A DNA stretch of 64,000 nucleotides from Chaetorhynchus papuensis. Lineage: Eukaryota; Chordata; Aves; Passeriformes; Rhipiduridae. The stretch is taken from positions 1-64,000 of the forward strand of contig VWYX01001284.1 of NCBI GenBank assembly GCA_013396525.1, given 5' to 3'. This document shows, one piece after another, positions 1 through 9,700 of the stretch. A program made the position numbers and the translations under genes. The notes below the pieces were generated by a model. It had not been told where the DNA came from. It made no database searches and saw only the letters and a program-made list of their open reading frames with translations. Positions within the stretch are counted from its first letter, which is position 1; each line of letters begins with the position of its first letter.

Positions 1-551
1 TAACAGGAGAAGGTTCCACGGGCTGCCAAGGAGGTGCTTTCATTGAGGTTTGGTAAATCACTGATGAGAAATTATGGCTTAAGCTATTAAAATATAATTA
101 ACAGCTTAAATACACTCAGGTTGGGGAGAGATTTTCTGAACGCTGATTTTGGTTCTTTAATCATAAATGTTTGGATTTTATACCCAGGAAAGGTCATTAT
201 CAAATCAGGCTTTTGCCTTCAGCTGATGGGAACTGGTCTAAGAGTCTGCAGTGGTTGCTGACTTTAAAGGAGCCACCTTCTAATTGTGGCTGGCTGGAGC
301 TGACAACATCTGCTCTGCTTCCTTCTCATTCTGTCCCATTCCCTGTCCAGGAAATCCTGGATTTAGTTACAGGGCCTTTGTGTCCCAGCAGGATCCATTG
401 TTGTGGAGGAATAACGGAGCAGACAGGAGGAAGGAGAAGAACATGAAGAGGGAAGAGCAGCAGCGAGGCAGAAACTGCCCAGATTTTGCTGAAACACATT
501 TCTGTCTTTATTTGAGTGTTTAATTTTGCATTTCATATTTTTGCCCTGTAG
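1..551. other. NMI intron, no feature seen
   Basis: This is AT-moderate single-copy sequence upstream of the first visible NMI exon. Short open frames overlap it but have no family match and no matching splice sites. The missing NMI N-terminal exon is not recognisable here and probably lies upstream. Confidence 0.6.
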
Positions 552-650
552 CGGGAACTCTTTCTGCTGAACCGAGAAAACACTGAGCTGAAGGCAGAGA
601 TTGGAAAGCTCAAGGAAGACCTGGAAAAATTCAGTTCCCAGGATAATCCG
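552..650 (+). CDS. NMI: NMI coiled-coil exon (first visible)
   Basis: The acceptor is ccctgtag and the donor gtaaag. The exon is 99 nt, phase 0 at both ends, and encodes 33 residues beginning RELFLLNRENTELK. This matches the heptad region of mammalian NMI (about residues 28-60 in human numbering). I could not find the preceding N-terminal exon in bases 1-551. Confidence 0.88.
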
Positions 651-3600
651 GTAAAGGAGGTGAAATACTTGAAAATTTGTCTTTTAGGAGGGCAGATTTT
701 TATTTTCAGAGAATGGTTTGGGTTTGAACTGACCTTAAATCCAATCTCATTCCAACCCCAGGGACACCTTCCACTATCCCAGTTGTCCAACCTGGCCTTG
801 GACACTTCCAGGGATGGGGCAGCCACAGCTTCTCTGGGCACCCTGGGCCTCCCCACTGAGTTTGTCCCTCTGAGACTGTTGGGGCCACTTGCTCAACATT
901 TGAACCTCTGCTAATTTCAATTTAAAATAAACCTGAAAGCTTCATTTTCTTATTTTCCCTGGCAAGACAATTTGAAGCAGGCTGAGGATATGGAAATAAA
1001 TACAAGAGGTACTGAAAGCTGAGAGGAATGAAGGGAAGCAGAAATGTATTAAATGGTAGACACTGGAGTAAAAAATATTCATAGCATTGGTAATTTTCAG
1101 GTTTTCTTTTTCCTATGTCAATTCTAAAGTTTGAGATTAAAAGGAAGGTGGCAGAAATGAAATTGAAGTTCACTCACCTGGAAGACATGAAGGATCATTG
1201 GGCAGATATGGACACTTACTGTGTTTTTGGGGCAGCTACGAAAATCCCCTTCAGCCTCAATCAGAAGGAGGCTCTGCTGACTTTTGAAGATGAAGAAGGT
1301 AGGATGTATATTTTAATTACAAAATTATTGTCTGATGTATTTCACCTGGTAGTGGTGTGGTTTTCACCCAAGGGTAGTTTGAAAGGAATGGGAAAAATCT
1401 TGGGTTAATATTTTATACAATAAGAGCATCTTTTGACAGCACAGTTGTTTTACTATTCCCACTCAAAATCTATTTTTAATATATATTGTTCATAATATAT
1501 TTGTTATAATTATTATTTTGTTAATTTTATTTATTGGATGATTATTATTATTATTATTATTGTTGTTATTATTATTGTTATTGTTATTATTATAGATGTT
1601 ATGATATTTTCCCTACAACCACTGAGATTTTATGGAACTAGACATGCCTGAAGACATGGATGCTTGGGATCTGGTTGCCTAATTATTATTTATTTCTCCT
1701 TTACTGATGCAAAAGGAGATTTTTTTTAAGAGACTGGGGAATAGTTTTGGGTTTACAATGATTAAACAAATCTTTTCATATCTGATTTCCCTCAGTTGCC
1801 CAGAGACTGACAAAGATGAGCGAGCACTCTGTGAGCCTGGACAACAGAACAGCAAATGTGGCAGTGAGGCCTGTTGAACTTGAAAAGGGATTCCAGTTTG
1901 AGGTAAACAACTGAAATATAAAAATATGGGTTCTTAAAAAGCTTTAGGTTCTTTTTTTTTGGTGTGTTTTCGGTCACAAAGTGCACAAAAATTTGGTATT
2001 TTTAGCTCCATGTCACTGTCTCTGGAAAGAAGATCAACGTTTCAGAAATTCCTGAGCTTCCCATTCCTAAAGACTGGATGAGAGACAAACTTGAGCTGAA
2101 TTTCTACAGAACTGAGCAAGGAGGAGGAGGAGAAATAGAAAATGTGACCTACAACAGGGAGTCTGGGACAGCTGTCATCACATTCCTCAAACCTGGAGGT
2201 AGAGTCTGGGATATTTTCTTACCCAAATTCAGGCCGGATTGTCCATCCTGGGTTCCATTCTGGGGTGACCACTGAGTGCTGCAAACCCTTCCCACGGGGA
2301 GTTCATGGATCCCTCAGAGATGGGGGTAAATAGAGCAGCTTTTCATTACATCCCTTTCTGAGCAAACATAACCTGCTCACAGTTCATGAACTTTACTTCT
2401 TTCAGAACTTTTTCAAAAAATTTGGGTTTTTTTCCCTTGGCATTGCCAGACACTCGTATTGCAAAAAGAAAATCAGGAAAATGTGTTTGATTTCTGCTCC
2501 TGTTGCACGACAATGAAGTTAGACAGGCATTCCTGTTGCCCAGCTGGCTGGAATTCCATGATCAGTGGAGCCACATCCACTTGGAGCAGCTGCTTTAGAT
2601 TTATTTCAGAAGCTTTTGTGGGCATTTAATGATTTTGCTCTTTCTTTGGGAGTGCCAAATAAACTTTTTGCAGAATGCACATGAAGAATCTACAAGTGTG
2701 CCATCCTACGTTAGTTTCTACATCTAGAAAGATGTCTGGTCTTTGAAATGTTAATCAAATACTGTTTAAATTATATAAAATAATTAACTCTTTTTTTTTT
2801 CTCATTCTCCATTGCAGCAAGCAACAACTTTTTGGGATGTACTAAATACCCTTTCTGTGCAGAGGGAAGGTGCTTCAAGCTTTCTGTCTCCCCAAATTTT
2901 GATTTTCACTTGAGAAATTTTCAGGTAAAAGAATCTATTCCAGGCTGATAGAACATAGATAAGTGGGAAATGGGAGAATGGGCAGCATTTTCAGTCCTGG
3001 GTCCTGCAGAGGCTTTTGTGTGAGCTCAGCAGCAAGTGTGAGTGTTAAATAGGCTGATGAGCTCATGTGTGGCAGTGTGGAAGCTGTAATTTATTTTTCA
3101 AGGGTGTGCTTGTCTTTCCTTGATGGAATCATCTCAGCACTCCCCACAATCCTGTGTTGGACAGGGGGGAGCTGTTTGGGAAGGAGGATAAGCACAGAGT
3201 TCTCCAAGTCACAAAGCTCTGTCAGGATGATCCCTAACCAGGATCCCAGAGACCCTGCAAACGAAACATTTGCTCATTCATGCATTGATTTCATTCCTTC
3301 ATTCAGCCCAGACAGTGACTCTGTCACACAGAGCTTGCTCACCCTGATGTCTGCTGCTTTATGAACAGATGGGAATCAGTGGAAACAGATGAGGCAGTGT
3401 TGTGTATATAATCAGGCCTTTGCAATTAAGGCATGGGCTGGAGCGTGTGCAGGACACCCAGCAGGAATCCCTGCAGGTGTGGGCCGTGTCCTGGCAGGGA
3501 ATTTTATGCAGTGGTGCTGTCTGGAGCCATCAGAGATCCCCACATCCAGGGTGTGGGGGCATTAAGGAGTGCAGGATGCACCAGTTAAGGAGTCTGGATG

Positions 3601-4371
3601 TACTGGGCTCAGAATCATGGAATCACAGAATCTCCTGAGCTGGCAGGGACCCACAGGATCATGGATCCAGCTCCTGGCCCTGCACAGACACCCAGCAATC
3701 TCACCCTGGGCATCCCTGGCAGTGCTGTCCAGACACTCCTGGAGCTCTTGGGAATGTTCCCATTCCCTGGGGAGCCTGGGCAGTGCCCAGCACCCTCTGG
3801 GGGAAGAACCTTTCCTGAAATCCAACCTAAATATGCCCTGGCCAGCTCCAGCTGATCTTCCTCTGCTCCCAGAAGGCAGAGATTGGAGCTGTCCCTTGGG
3901 ATGAGTCTCCCCTCAATCTCCTCCAACAAACCAAATGCCCTCAGCTGCTCCTCCATGGCCTCTCCAGACCTTTCATAGTAGTGTAAGAGTCCAGAATTCC
4001 TGCTATTTCCAGTGAAATTTCCACTATCTAAAGCCTTAACCTTATCAAAGATCCCAGCCATACCTGAGCAAGGAATTTCATTCCCATCTCTCTCAGTTCC
4101 TTTGAATGCACGGCTGCTGTATAACCCAAGTGTGTTCTTTCCTCCACAGCCATACTGTAGGGTTTCCAAGAAGACCATTCTGCTGAAAGGAATCCCAGAG
4201 CTGGAAGAGGATGAAGAAAGTGTGCAGGACATGATTGAAATCCACTTCCAAAAGCCGAGTAACGGAGGGGGGGAGATAGAGAAAATCAAATACATCTCCA
4301 AAGAAGCAGCCTTTGTTTGTTTTGAGGAGGATACTGGGAATGCCGCCGTGGAAATCACAGGGAACTCGTGA
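552..4371 (+). CDS. NMI: NMI, N-myc and STAT interactor (3' six coding exons; start upstream of window)
   Basis: Six exons (552-650, 1130-1298, 1796-1902, 2006-2198, 2818-2924, 4150-4371) join in one frame to give 298 residues and a stop. Human NMI has about 307, so only a short N-terminus is missing. Visible residues 1-40 are a charged, leucine-rich coiled-coil segment (NTELKAEIGKLKEDLEKF). Residues about 70-225 and 226-298 carry NID/RRM-like repeats with the family motifs MRDKLELNF, GGGGEIENVTY and MIEIHFQ..NGGGEIE. From family knowledge, NMI is an interferon-induced cytoplasmic protein that binds STATs, MYC-family proteins and IFI35. IFI35 is the main alternative, but the residue-by-residue resemblance to NMI as I remember it, plus RBM43 next door, favours NMI. 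All introns are GT-AG. No frameshift or internal stop is seen, so the gene looks intact. Confidence 0.93.
709..860 (-). mobile_element. CR1 LINE 3' fragment
   Basis: Reading + strand this shows the reverse complement of a CR1 3' end: a block like tggtttgggtttgaactgacc, then ccaacctggccttggacac and ggggcagccacagcttctct. It sits in the NMI intron between 650 and 1130. Confidence 0.85.
1130..1298 (+). CDS. NMI: NMI exon, end of coiled coil and start of first NID-like repeat
   Basis: The acceptor is cttttt..attctaaag and the donor AAG|gtagga. The exon is 169 nt, enters in phase 0 and leaves in phase 1. It encodes FEIKRKVAEMKLKFTHLE and ends EALLTFEDEE, closely following the human FQIK..ETKMKFL and QALITFEKEE segments. 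Confidence 0.9.
1541..1594. repeat. (ATT)n microsatellite in NMI intron
   Basis: A run of attattatt interrupted by ttgttg units, in the intron between 1298 and 1796. Upstream bases 1480-1540 are also very AT-rich. Confidence 0.9.
1796..1902 (+). CDS. NMI: NMI exon, helix and strand after the first phase-1 intron
   Basis: The acceptor is tttccctcag and the donor GAG|gtaaac. The exon is 107 nt. The split codon makes valine, then AQRLTKMSEHSVSLDN and AVRPVELEKGFQFE, which align with human VAQNVVSMSKHHVQIKD and AKPVPLNSG. It leaves in phase 0. Confidence 0.9.
2006..2198 (+). CDS. NMI: NMI exon with core NID motif
   Basis: The acceptor is gtatttttag and the donor GGAG|gtagag. The exon is 193 nt, phase 0 in and phase 1 out. 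It encodes INVSEIPELP, MRDKLELNFYRTEQGGGGEI and SGTAVITF, the most conserved block of the family. Confidence 0.93.
2818..2924 (+). CDS. NMI: NMI exon linking the two NID repeats
   Basis: The acceptor follows a long T tract (ctctttttttttt..attgcag) and the donor is CAG|gtaaaa. The exon is 107 nt, exactly the length of the exon at 1796. It encodes YPFCAEGRCFKLSVSPNFDF, which parallels human YPLYINQTCHRVTVSPYTEI. The open frame is short, so conventional ORF calling misses it. Confidence 0.85.
3610..3975 (-). mobile_element. CR1 LINE fragment, long
   Basis: It begins with the terminal octamer-like catggaatcacagaatctcc, then blocks shared with 53288-53480 such as gatccagctcctggccctgc and caccctctgggggaagaacc. 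It ends in the more 5' CR1 block cctcagctgctcctccatgg. It fills much of the last NMI intron. The antisense open frames here are CR1-derived. Confidence 0.82.
4150..4371 (+). CDS. NMI: NMI terminal exon, last NID repeat
   Basis: The acceptor is ttcctccacag. The exon is 222 nt, phase 0, and encodes SKKTILLKGIPELEEDEESV, MIEIHFQKPSNGGGEIEKIK and FVCFEED, then a short tail ending in TGA. The tail runs a few residues past the point where human NMI ends. Confidence 0.92.
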   Translation, partial: PYCRVSKKTILLKGIPELEEDEESVQDMIEIHFQKPSNGGGEIEKIKYISKEAAFVCFEEDTGNAAVEITGNS

Positions 4372-6220
4372 AGTTCTGAGGTTTTGTTCCTCAGAGGCAC
4401 AGCAGTTTATGTAGGTATTGTGCTCTAATGTTCTCAAATTGACAGTGTACAAGAGGAATTCCTGCCTTTCTGGTGTGTCTCTTGGCACTGACTTTGCACG
4501 GAAAGTCGGCAAAACTCCCCTCTTGTGTTGCAGGTTAAAGGCACAGACAAAGCCTTCAGCAGCCCCTGAAACATAACCTAAGATTTCCTGCAACTTTGCA
4601 TATTTTATACCTTGCAGATTTTAAAATACTCCAGAGTGGGATGAGTGTATTATTTCTGACATTTTGGATACAAAAGCCACGTTTAATCCCAATCCAAAAC
4701 CTCCTCACAGTCCTGCTCTGTTGAAGTGCCAGAGCTTCAGAAGGTGGCTCTGACACAACTCCAGTCCTGCTGAGGTTGCTGAGTGCCACCAGACTCAAAT
4801 ACCTGAAAGAATCCTGTCATTTCATAAACCCCACATTATCAAATCAGTGACAGAATCAAAACAGAAAATGGGAGATGCAAAACCAAGGAACTGCACTTGA
4901 GAGATGCCGTGGCATTTGCTGCCTTTAGCTGTTGAGCTTCTGCCTGTTCATAGCCTGCTCTACTGTTTGGTTTTAATATTTGTTTCTGCAATTAAATTTT
5001 TCCTTATTTTTGTCCATGATTTTGGTTCTTTTAAACTGCTGCAGTCAAGGATTGAGCTGCTGCTTTATCTGGTTTTGTAACAATGCTGGGGGAACAGCCC
5101 TGAGGGATCTGGTGATCCCAAGCTGCTGCTGGGAGGGCTTGGAGAGAGTTATTTTCCAAGAAGGAATGTTACTCCTTTTCTGCTGGCATCCTTGGAAAAT
5201 AAATCTTCCCCTATCTTTGCACTTTTGCCACCCTTGGGGGCTGAAATGGTTTTGCCCCAACAATCTTAACTCCAAACTAACACAAGCCTGACACTGAAAA
5301 TAATTTATTTTCAGGGAATTTGACATCTTGATATGAAGAAAAAGGACAGTGCACCGAGAAGAGCACTGCACAAATACCTCAGGGATTATTATTCCAGACA
5401 AACTGGTAATTGGCAATGGATAAAAGTTGAATGTGGAAAATTAAAGTGCTGCAAACGCCACAGTTTATTTGGAATTTGCTGTTGAGTGAGATCCATGTGA
5501 CTGTAGCACCTCTTACTGTTTAGGGCATGCAAAGGCATGGATTGATTACCTGACCAGTGTGAAATAATAATAATTAATTCAAACAGAGTAGTACTGAAGA
5601 ATTTAAGGAGATTGTGCACTTTTGCACTCTCAAAAACTTGGTAAGACCAGACAGCCTAAAAAGAAAGGGGGAAAAACCTGAAAAAGGTAAAAAATGTCAT
5701 GAATTTCAACTGTACCTCACTGATAAATATTGAGAAGTAAATCCTTAAAAAGGAAAAAGCTTAAAATTCTCATAAAGGGTCACAGTGTATGGGAGCAGTG
5801 AGAAACTGCAGGTTTTAAAGCACAGAAAATAAATCAGATTTTTACATTTTAAAGACGATGTCTGTAAACGTCTTGCTTTCATCCCTGATGAATTATGGCT
5901 TGTGATGATTACCCTGTTACATTTTAAAGCAGCAGTGGTGCTTTAAAGGCTGGAGACTGGTTTTAATGATGAAAAATAAGAATACAGTGTCGCTGATGTT
6001 TCTATAAATGTCAATATCCTTTTTCCTCCCCGCTGGGCTGACTTTCTCTGGGGCTGGGAGGTTTTTATGCCCAGATTACACACATGGACATTTCCCAGCT
6101 GCAGCTTTCACCCACACGTCGGTGTTGGATCAAACCTGGGGCTGTTCGGGGCCACGGGAGCTGTGCAAGCGCAGCCTTTGGGGTGCCATGGGTGCGCTCT
6201 GCCACGTGTATCCCTGTTCA
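4372..6220. other. NMI 3' UTR and NMI-RBM43 spacer
   Basis: This is single-copy AT-rich DNA with no coding signal. Poly(A) signal candidates for NMI are ATTAAA at 4991-4996 and AATAAA at 5198-5203 and 5828-5833. I cannot decide which, if any, is used. No recognisable CR1 occurs until 6222. Confidence 0.55.
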
Positions 6221-6221
6221 T

Positions 6222-6322
6222 GTGGGATCTTGGGAAGGAATTCCTGCCTGGGAGGGTGGCCAGGCCCTGCAATGGATTTCCCAGAGAAGCTGTGGCTGCC
6301 CCTGGACCCCTGGAAGTGTTCC
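6222..6322 (+). mobile_element. CR1 LINE fragment, truncated into minisatellite
   Basis: It shows the CR1 blocks gggaaggaattcctgcctgg and agagaagctgtggctgcccc. The match stops at gaagtgttccctgtccctg, where the adjacent tandem array starts. Confidence 0.82.
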
Positions 6323-6520
6323 CTGTCCCTGCATGTCCCTCTCCCTGCATGTCCCTGTCCATGTAAATCCCTCTCCATGGATGTCCCCTCCCCGCGTGTC
6401 CCTCTCCCTGCATGTCCCTCCCCCTGCGTGTCCCCGTCCATGTCAGTCCCTCTCCATGGATGTCCCCTCCCCGCGTGTCCCTCTCCCTGCATGTCCCTGT
6501 CCCTGCGTGTTCCCGTCCGA
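6322..6520. repeat. Pyrimidine-rich minisatellite upstream of RBM43 promoter
   Basis: Imperfect units of about 16-18 bp such as tgtccctctccctgca make up a higher-order unit of 79 bp. The block ctctccatggatgtcccctc starts at 6371 and again at 6450. It lies between a CR1 fragment and the CpG island. The open frames across it are products of the repeat. Confidence 0.85.
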
Positions 6521-6630
6521 GCCGGGTCCCTGTGTCCGCTCCCGGCTCCCGCAGTTCCAGGCGGGAAGGGCGGGCCTGTCTCCCTGCGGGGCTGGAGGCG
6601 GCCGGAGGGGCGGTCCCGCCGCTTCCCCCG

Positions 6631-6650
6631 CGCTTTCGCTTTCGTTTCCC
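6631..6650 (-). promoter_or_regulatory. Interferon-stimulated response element (ISRE/IRF site)
   Basis: The + strand reads cgctttcgctttcgtttccc. Its complement carries GAAACGAAAGCGAAA, that is, three GAAA cores with spacers of one and two bases, matching the GAAANNGAAA consensus bound by ISGF3/IRF factors. It lies 87 bases upstream of the proposed RBM43 start codon, inside the CpG island. Confidence 0.65.
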
Positions 6651-6736
6651 CGCTCGCTCTCGGCCCATCCCGGTGGGATCCCCATCGCAGCGGGAGCCCC
6701 TTCCCAGCGGGATCCCGTCCCGTTGGAGCGGCGGCC

Positions 6737-6743
6737 ATGGCGA
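6737..6743 (+). CDS. RBM43: RBM43 probable first coding exon (7 nt)
   Basis: The ATG has a strong Kozak context (gcggccATGG) inside the CpG island. The donor would be GCGA|gtaccg, leaving phase 1. Only the acceptor at 8600, not the one at 8587, continues the frame, giving MATARSTRTIVIAG. Human RBM43 also starts MAS, as I recall. The donor is weaker than consensus. An alternative is an untranslated first exon with a start I cannot identify. Confidence 0.4.
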
Positions 6744-9700
6744 GTACCGGGGCCCGGGGGGAGCGGGGGCCGCGCACCGCGAGGGGCAGGGCCGGGAGGA
6801 GCTGGGGGGAAAGCGCAGGAAAAAGGTGGGAAGGGAGTTGGAGAGGGATTTAGGGCTTGGGACAAGGGGCGGAGGGACAGGACCCAGGGAATGGCTCCCC
6901 ACTGCCAGAGGGCAGGGCTGGATGGAGTGTTGGGAAGGAATTGCTGCCTGGGAGGGTGGAGAGGGGCTGGGCTGGAATTCCCAGAGAAGCTGTGGCTGTG
7001 CCATCTCTGGAAGTGTCCAAGGCCAGGCTGGAGCAGCCTGGGACAGTGGAAGGTGTCCCTACTCGTGGCACGGGTGACACTGGATGGGCTTTAAGACCCC
7101 TCTCAAGCCAGAGCAGTGTGGGATTTGCCGGGAAGCCCAGCAGGACCCCGTTGTCACCGGTGACGGGCACAACAGAGCCGCTGCCCCGTCCGTCCCTCCC
7201 GCCCCATCCCGCGGCCCCTCCCGCAGCGCCCATCGCTGCCCGGGAACAGCTGCTCGGCACAGACGCGGCTCGGGAGTGATTCAGCACAAACTGTGTGTTC
7301 GTGGGGTTTGTTTTTTTCCCCTAACCCCACTAGCAGGCCCGAGTGTTGCTCCCAAACACCAGCTGGGAAGGTGTGAGGGCTGTCTGGCAGCTGAGCGCTC
7401 CGGCTGTGCCAGGCGTGAGAAAATCCCGCCTGCATCTTGGAAGCGCCCTGTTTGTATTCCCTCCGTGCTGCCTCATTAGAGCGGGGACTTGCTCCCACAC
7501 GAGCTTCGCCACCAGGGTAATTGGCTAATGTAATTAATTAAAGCTCCTGGCTCTCGACATTTGATGGGGGATAAAAGGAGTTTGCAGAGCCTCGCTGGGT
7601 TTGGCTCCAGAGCCGTGGTGGTCCCCAGGATTTTGGACAGACATCACTCCCTCAGCAGCACATTCTGCTTTGGAACTGGAGCTGAGATCGTGTTTTAGGC
7701 AGCCCAGGCCCAGAAAAACAACTTCAGAGAAGTTTAAAGAATTCAGATGGAGTGACTGACCTCAAGCACAGTTACTGACAGCTCGCTCCCATGAACGCTG
7801 CCATGCAGACAAACTAAATTTATCTCCTTTCTTCCAAAAAGTCAGTGAGCTGTCACTAAATTTAGTCAGTGTTCCACAGTTTGCAGTGATTTTGCTGTGG
7901 TAGTCCCAGTGCAATGTTACTGTTTATGTCCGTGTAATAAGAATGGAAGGAAAATCTGCTCTTCCTAACAAGACGTGGATGCAAATCCTGTTTGGGATGC
8001 CGTTTGTGATTGCTGCTGGGGCTTTGGCTCTGATGGAAATCATGTGTGTGGTTGGTTGTTTCATGCACTGCGAGTCTGGGCTGGCTGGGATTATGTTCTC
8101 CCAATTTAACAAGGTTATCCATGTCATAAATGGAGGGAGCTGAGTCAGAGCACAGCCCGAGATCCCCGCTCTCCTGGATTTAACAAGGAATCTGCCCCTT
8201 CCACTCTGCAAGGAATCCTTGCTGAGCACCACATGCAGTTAAAATTTTTCATTCTCTTCTATTTTTGAAAATTAGAATCAGAGGAAACAATGTTATCAGT
8301 GGGACTCTGGACCTTCCACTTGAGATACTTAACTTTAGTGCTCATTTTTACTGCTTTAAGGAGATACTGAGAGGGCGTAAATGGCATTTAAAGCCATTTT
8401 TTAGTGCACAGTAATGTAGGTGCCTGAGGCAGCCTGGCATGCACTGAGATCTGATTCAGCAGGATTAATTAACTCCTACATGCACATTGCAGAGGGAACG
8501 GGAGTCTCTCCAGGGATGGGAATGTGGGAGATCCCTGCGGGAGGTCTCCAGGACTCCCTGCATTTACCATGTGCCATCTCTGCACAGGCCACGGGCCCAG
8601 CTGCCAGATCCACGAGGACAATTGTCATTGCTGGTGTCCCAGCTGGCCTTCTGCAGGATGATGTCATGGCTGACATCCTCACCATCCACTTCCAAATGTC
8701 GAGGAACAACGGCGGGGACGTGGAGGAGGTCACGTATCCCACACGGAATGAAGGAGTTGCCTACGTAACTTTTGAAGATCAAGAAGGTATTTAAAGTAAT
8801 GTGTTCAAGCACAGCCAGCCCCCAAAGAATGAGCCCTAGAATGCTGATCCCAAGCCAAATGATTTTAAATTGGGATTTTATAGAACTGGGAGACTGAAGC
8901 CTCTCTGGTAGTCAGGCCGAGGTTCAGGATTTTATTTCTGCTTGTTGCAGTAATGACTCACTCGTCATGCAGAGCATTATGTTTGTTTTGCAGGGACAAA
9001 TTTATACCATGAATAGCATATTATTTTTGTTCAGGCTTTGGGGAATAAATCTCTGCCCATTAATGTGCTGAGGAGACAGGCTCCTGTCTCTCTGAGCAAT
9101 TTGGAGCAATGCATAAAATATTAGCTGAGAGTATTGAGCGGCCTGGGTGTGTGTTTGGTTACATAAAGGGTTCCAGCAGGCTGGAGGTGATTATTTCACT
9201 GCTCAGCAAGTGATTCTGGGTTTGTTTTTAGTTGTGGAGAGCGTTCTGAAGAAGGATCAGCATCTCCTGCAGGACAAGAGGCTGCCCAGGCGCTACCCCC
9301 TGACAGTGACCCGCTACTGCGACAACGTGAGCTCCTCCCTAATTCATCTAATTGTGCTTACTGCCTAATTAACCGCTCCTTAACTTCTCCAATTCAAAAT
9401 TCCAGGCCTTCCTCTCTGTCACCTCCATCCTCAACGTGGCTGTTTTCAGAGATCACTTCATTTTGGAAGATCTGGTGGGAGAAATGAAAAAGCAGAGCCC
9501 GGCTTTGAGCTTTGGGCCTTTGCAGCCCGACGGGAAAATTGCTGTGCAAGGACCCTTCCCTGCACTCGGAGTGCTGAGAGAATTCCTCCTGTTAAAGGCA
9601 AAATCCCTCTCAGAGGAGGACAGAAGAGAGGCAAAATCCCATCAGAGACCGAGGAGGAAGCTGCAGGAGCACAGAGGCGCCACGGAGACGAGGAGTTCCG

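Larger units (their letters stand above)
6520..6860 (+). promoter_or_regulatory. RBM43: CpG island promoter of RBM43
   Basis: A stretch with dense CpG (gcgggaagggcgggcc, ggccggaggggcggtcccg, cccgcgctttcg, gcggcggccatggcg) in otherwise CpG-poor DNA, about 1.8 kb upstream of the first certain RBM43 exon. It contains GC-box-like ggggcgg motifs and the interferon element at 6631-6650. No TATA box is evident. The assignment to RBM43 rests on position and strand. Confidence 0.7.

Noticed and set aside
443..493. ATG with acidic/basic codons as the missing NMI N-terminal exon
   Set aside because: No usable donor follows in frame and the peptide does not resemble the NMI N-terminus.
552..4371. Assignment as IFI35 instead of NMI
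   Set aside because: The exon sequences follow NMI more closely (ETKMKFL-like, MRDKLEL, VTVSP motifs) and the neighbour is RBM43, as next to NMI in mammals.
6008..7094. Open frames of 281-336 codons around the CpG island
   Set aside because: They run through a minisatellite, GC-rich promoter DNA and CR1 sequence; only the ATG at 6737 has gene context.
7943..8143. Hydrophobic 66-codon frame resembling a small membrane protein
   Set aside because: It lies within RBM43 intron 1, with no promoter, splice support or known relative.
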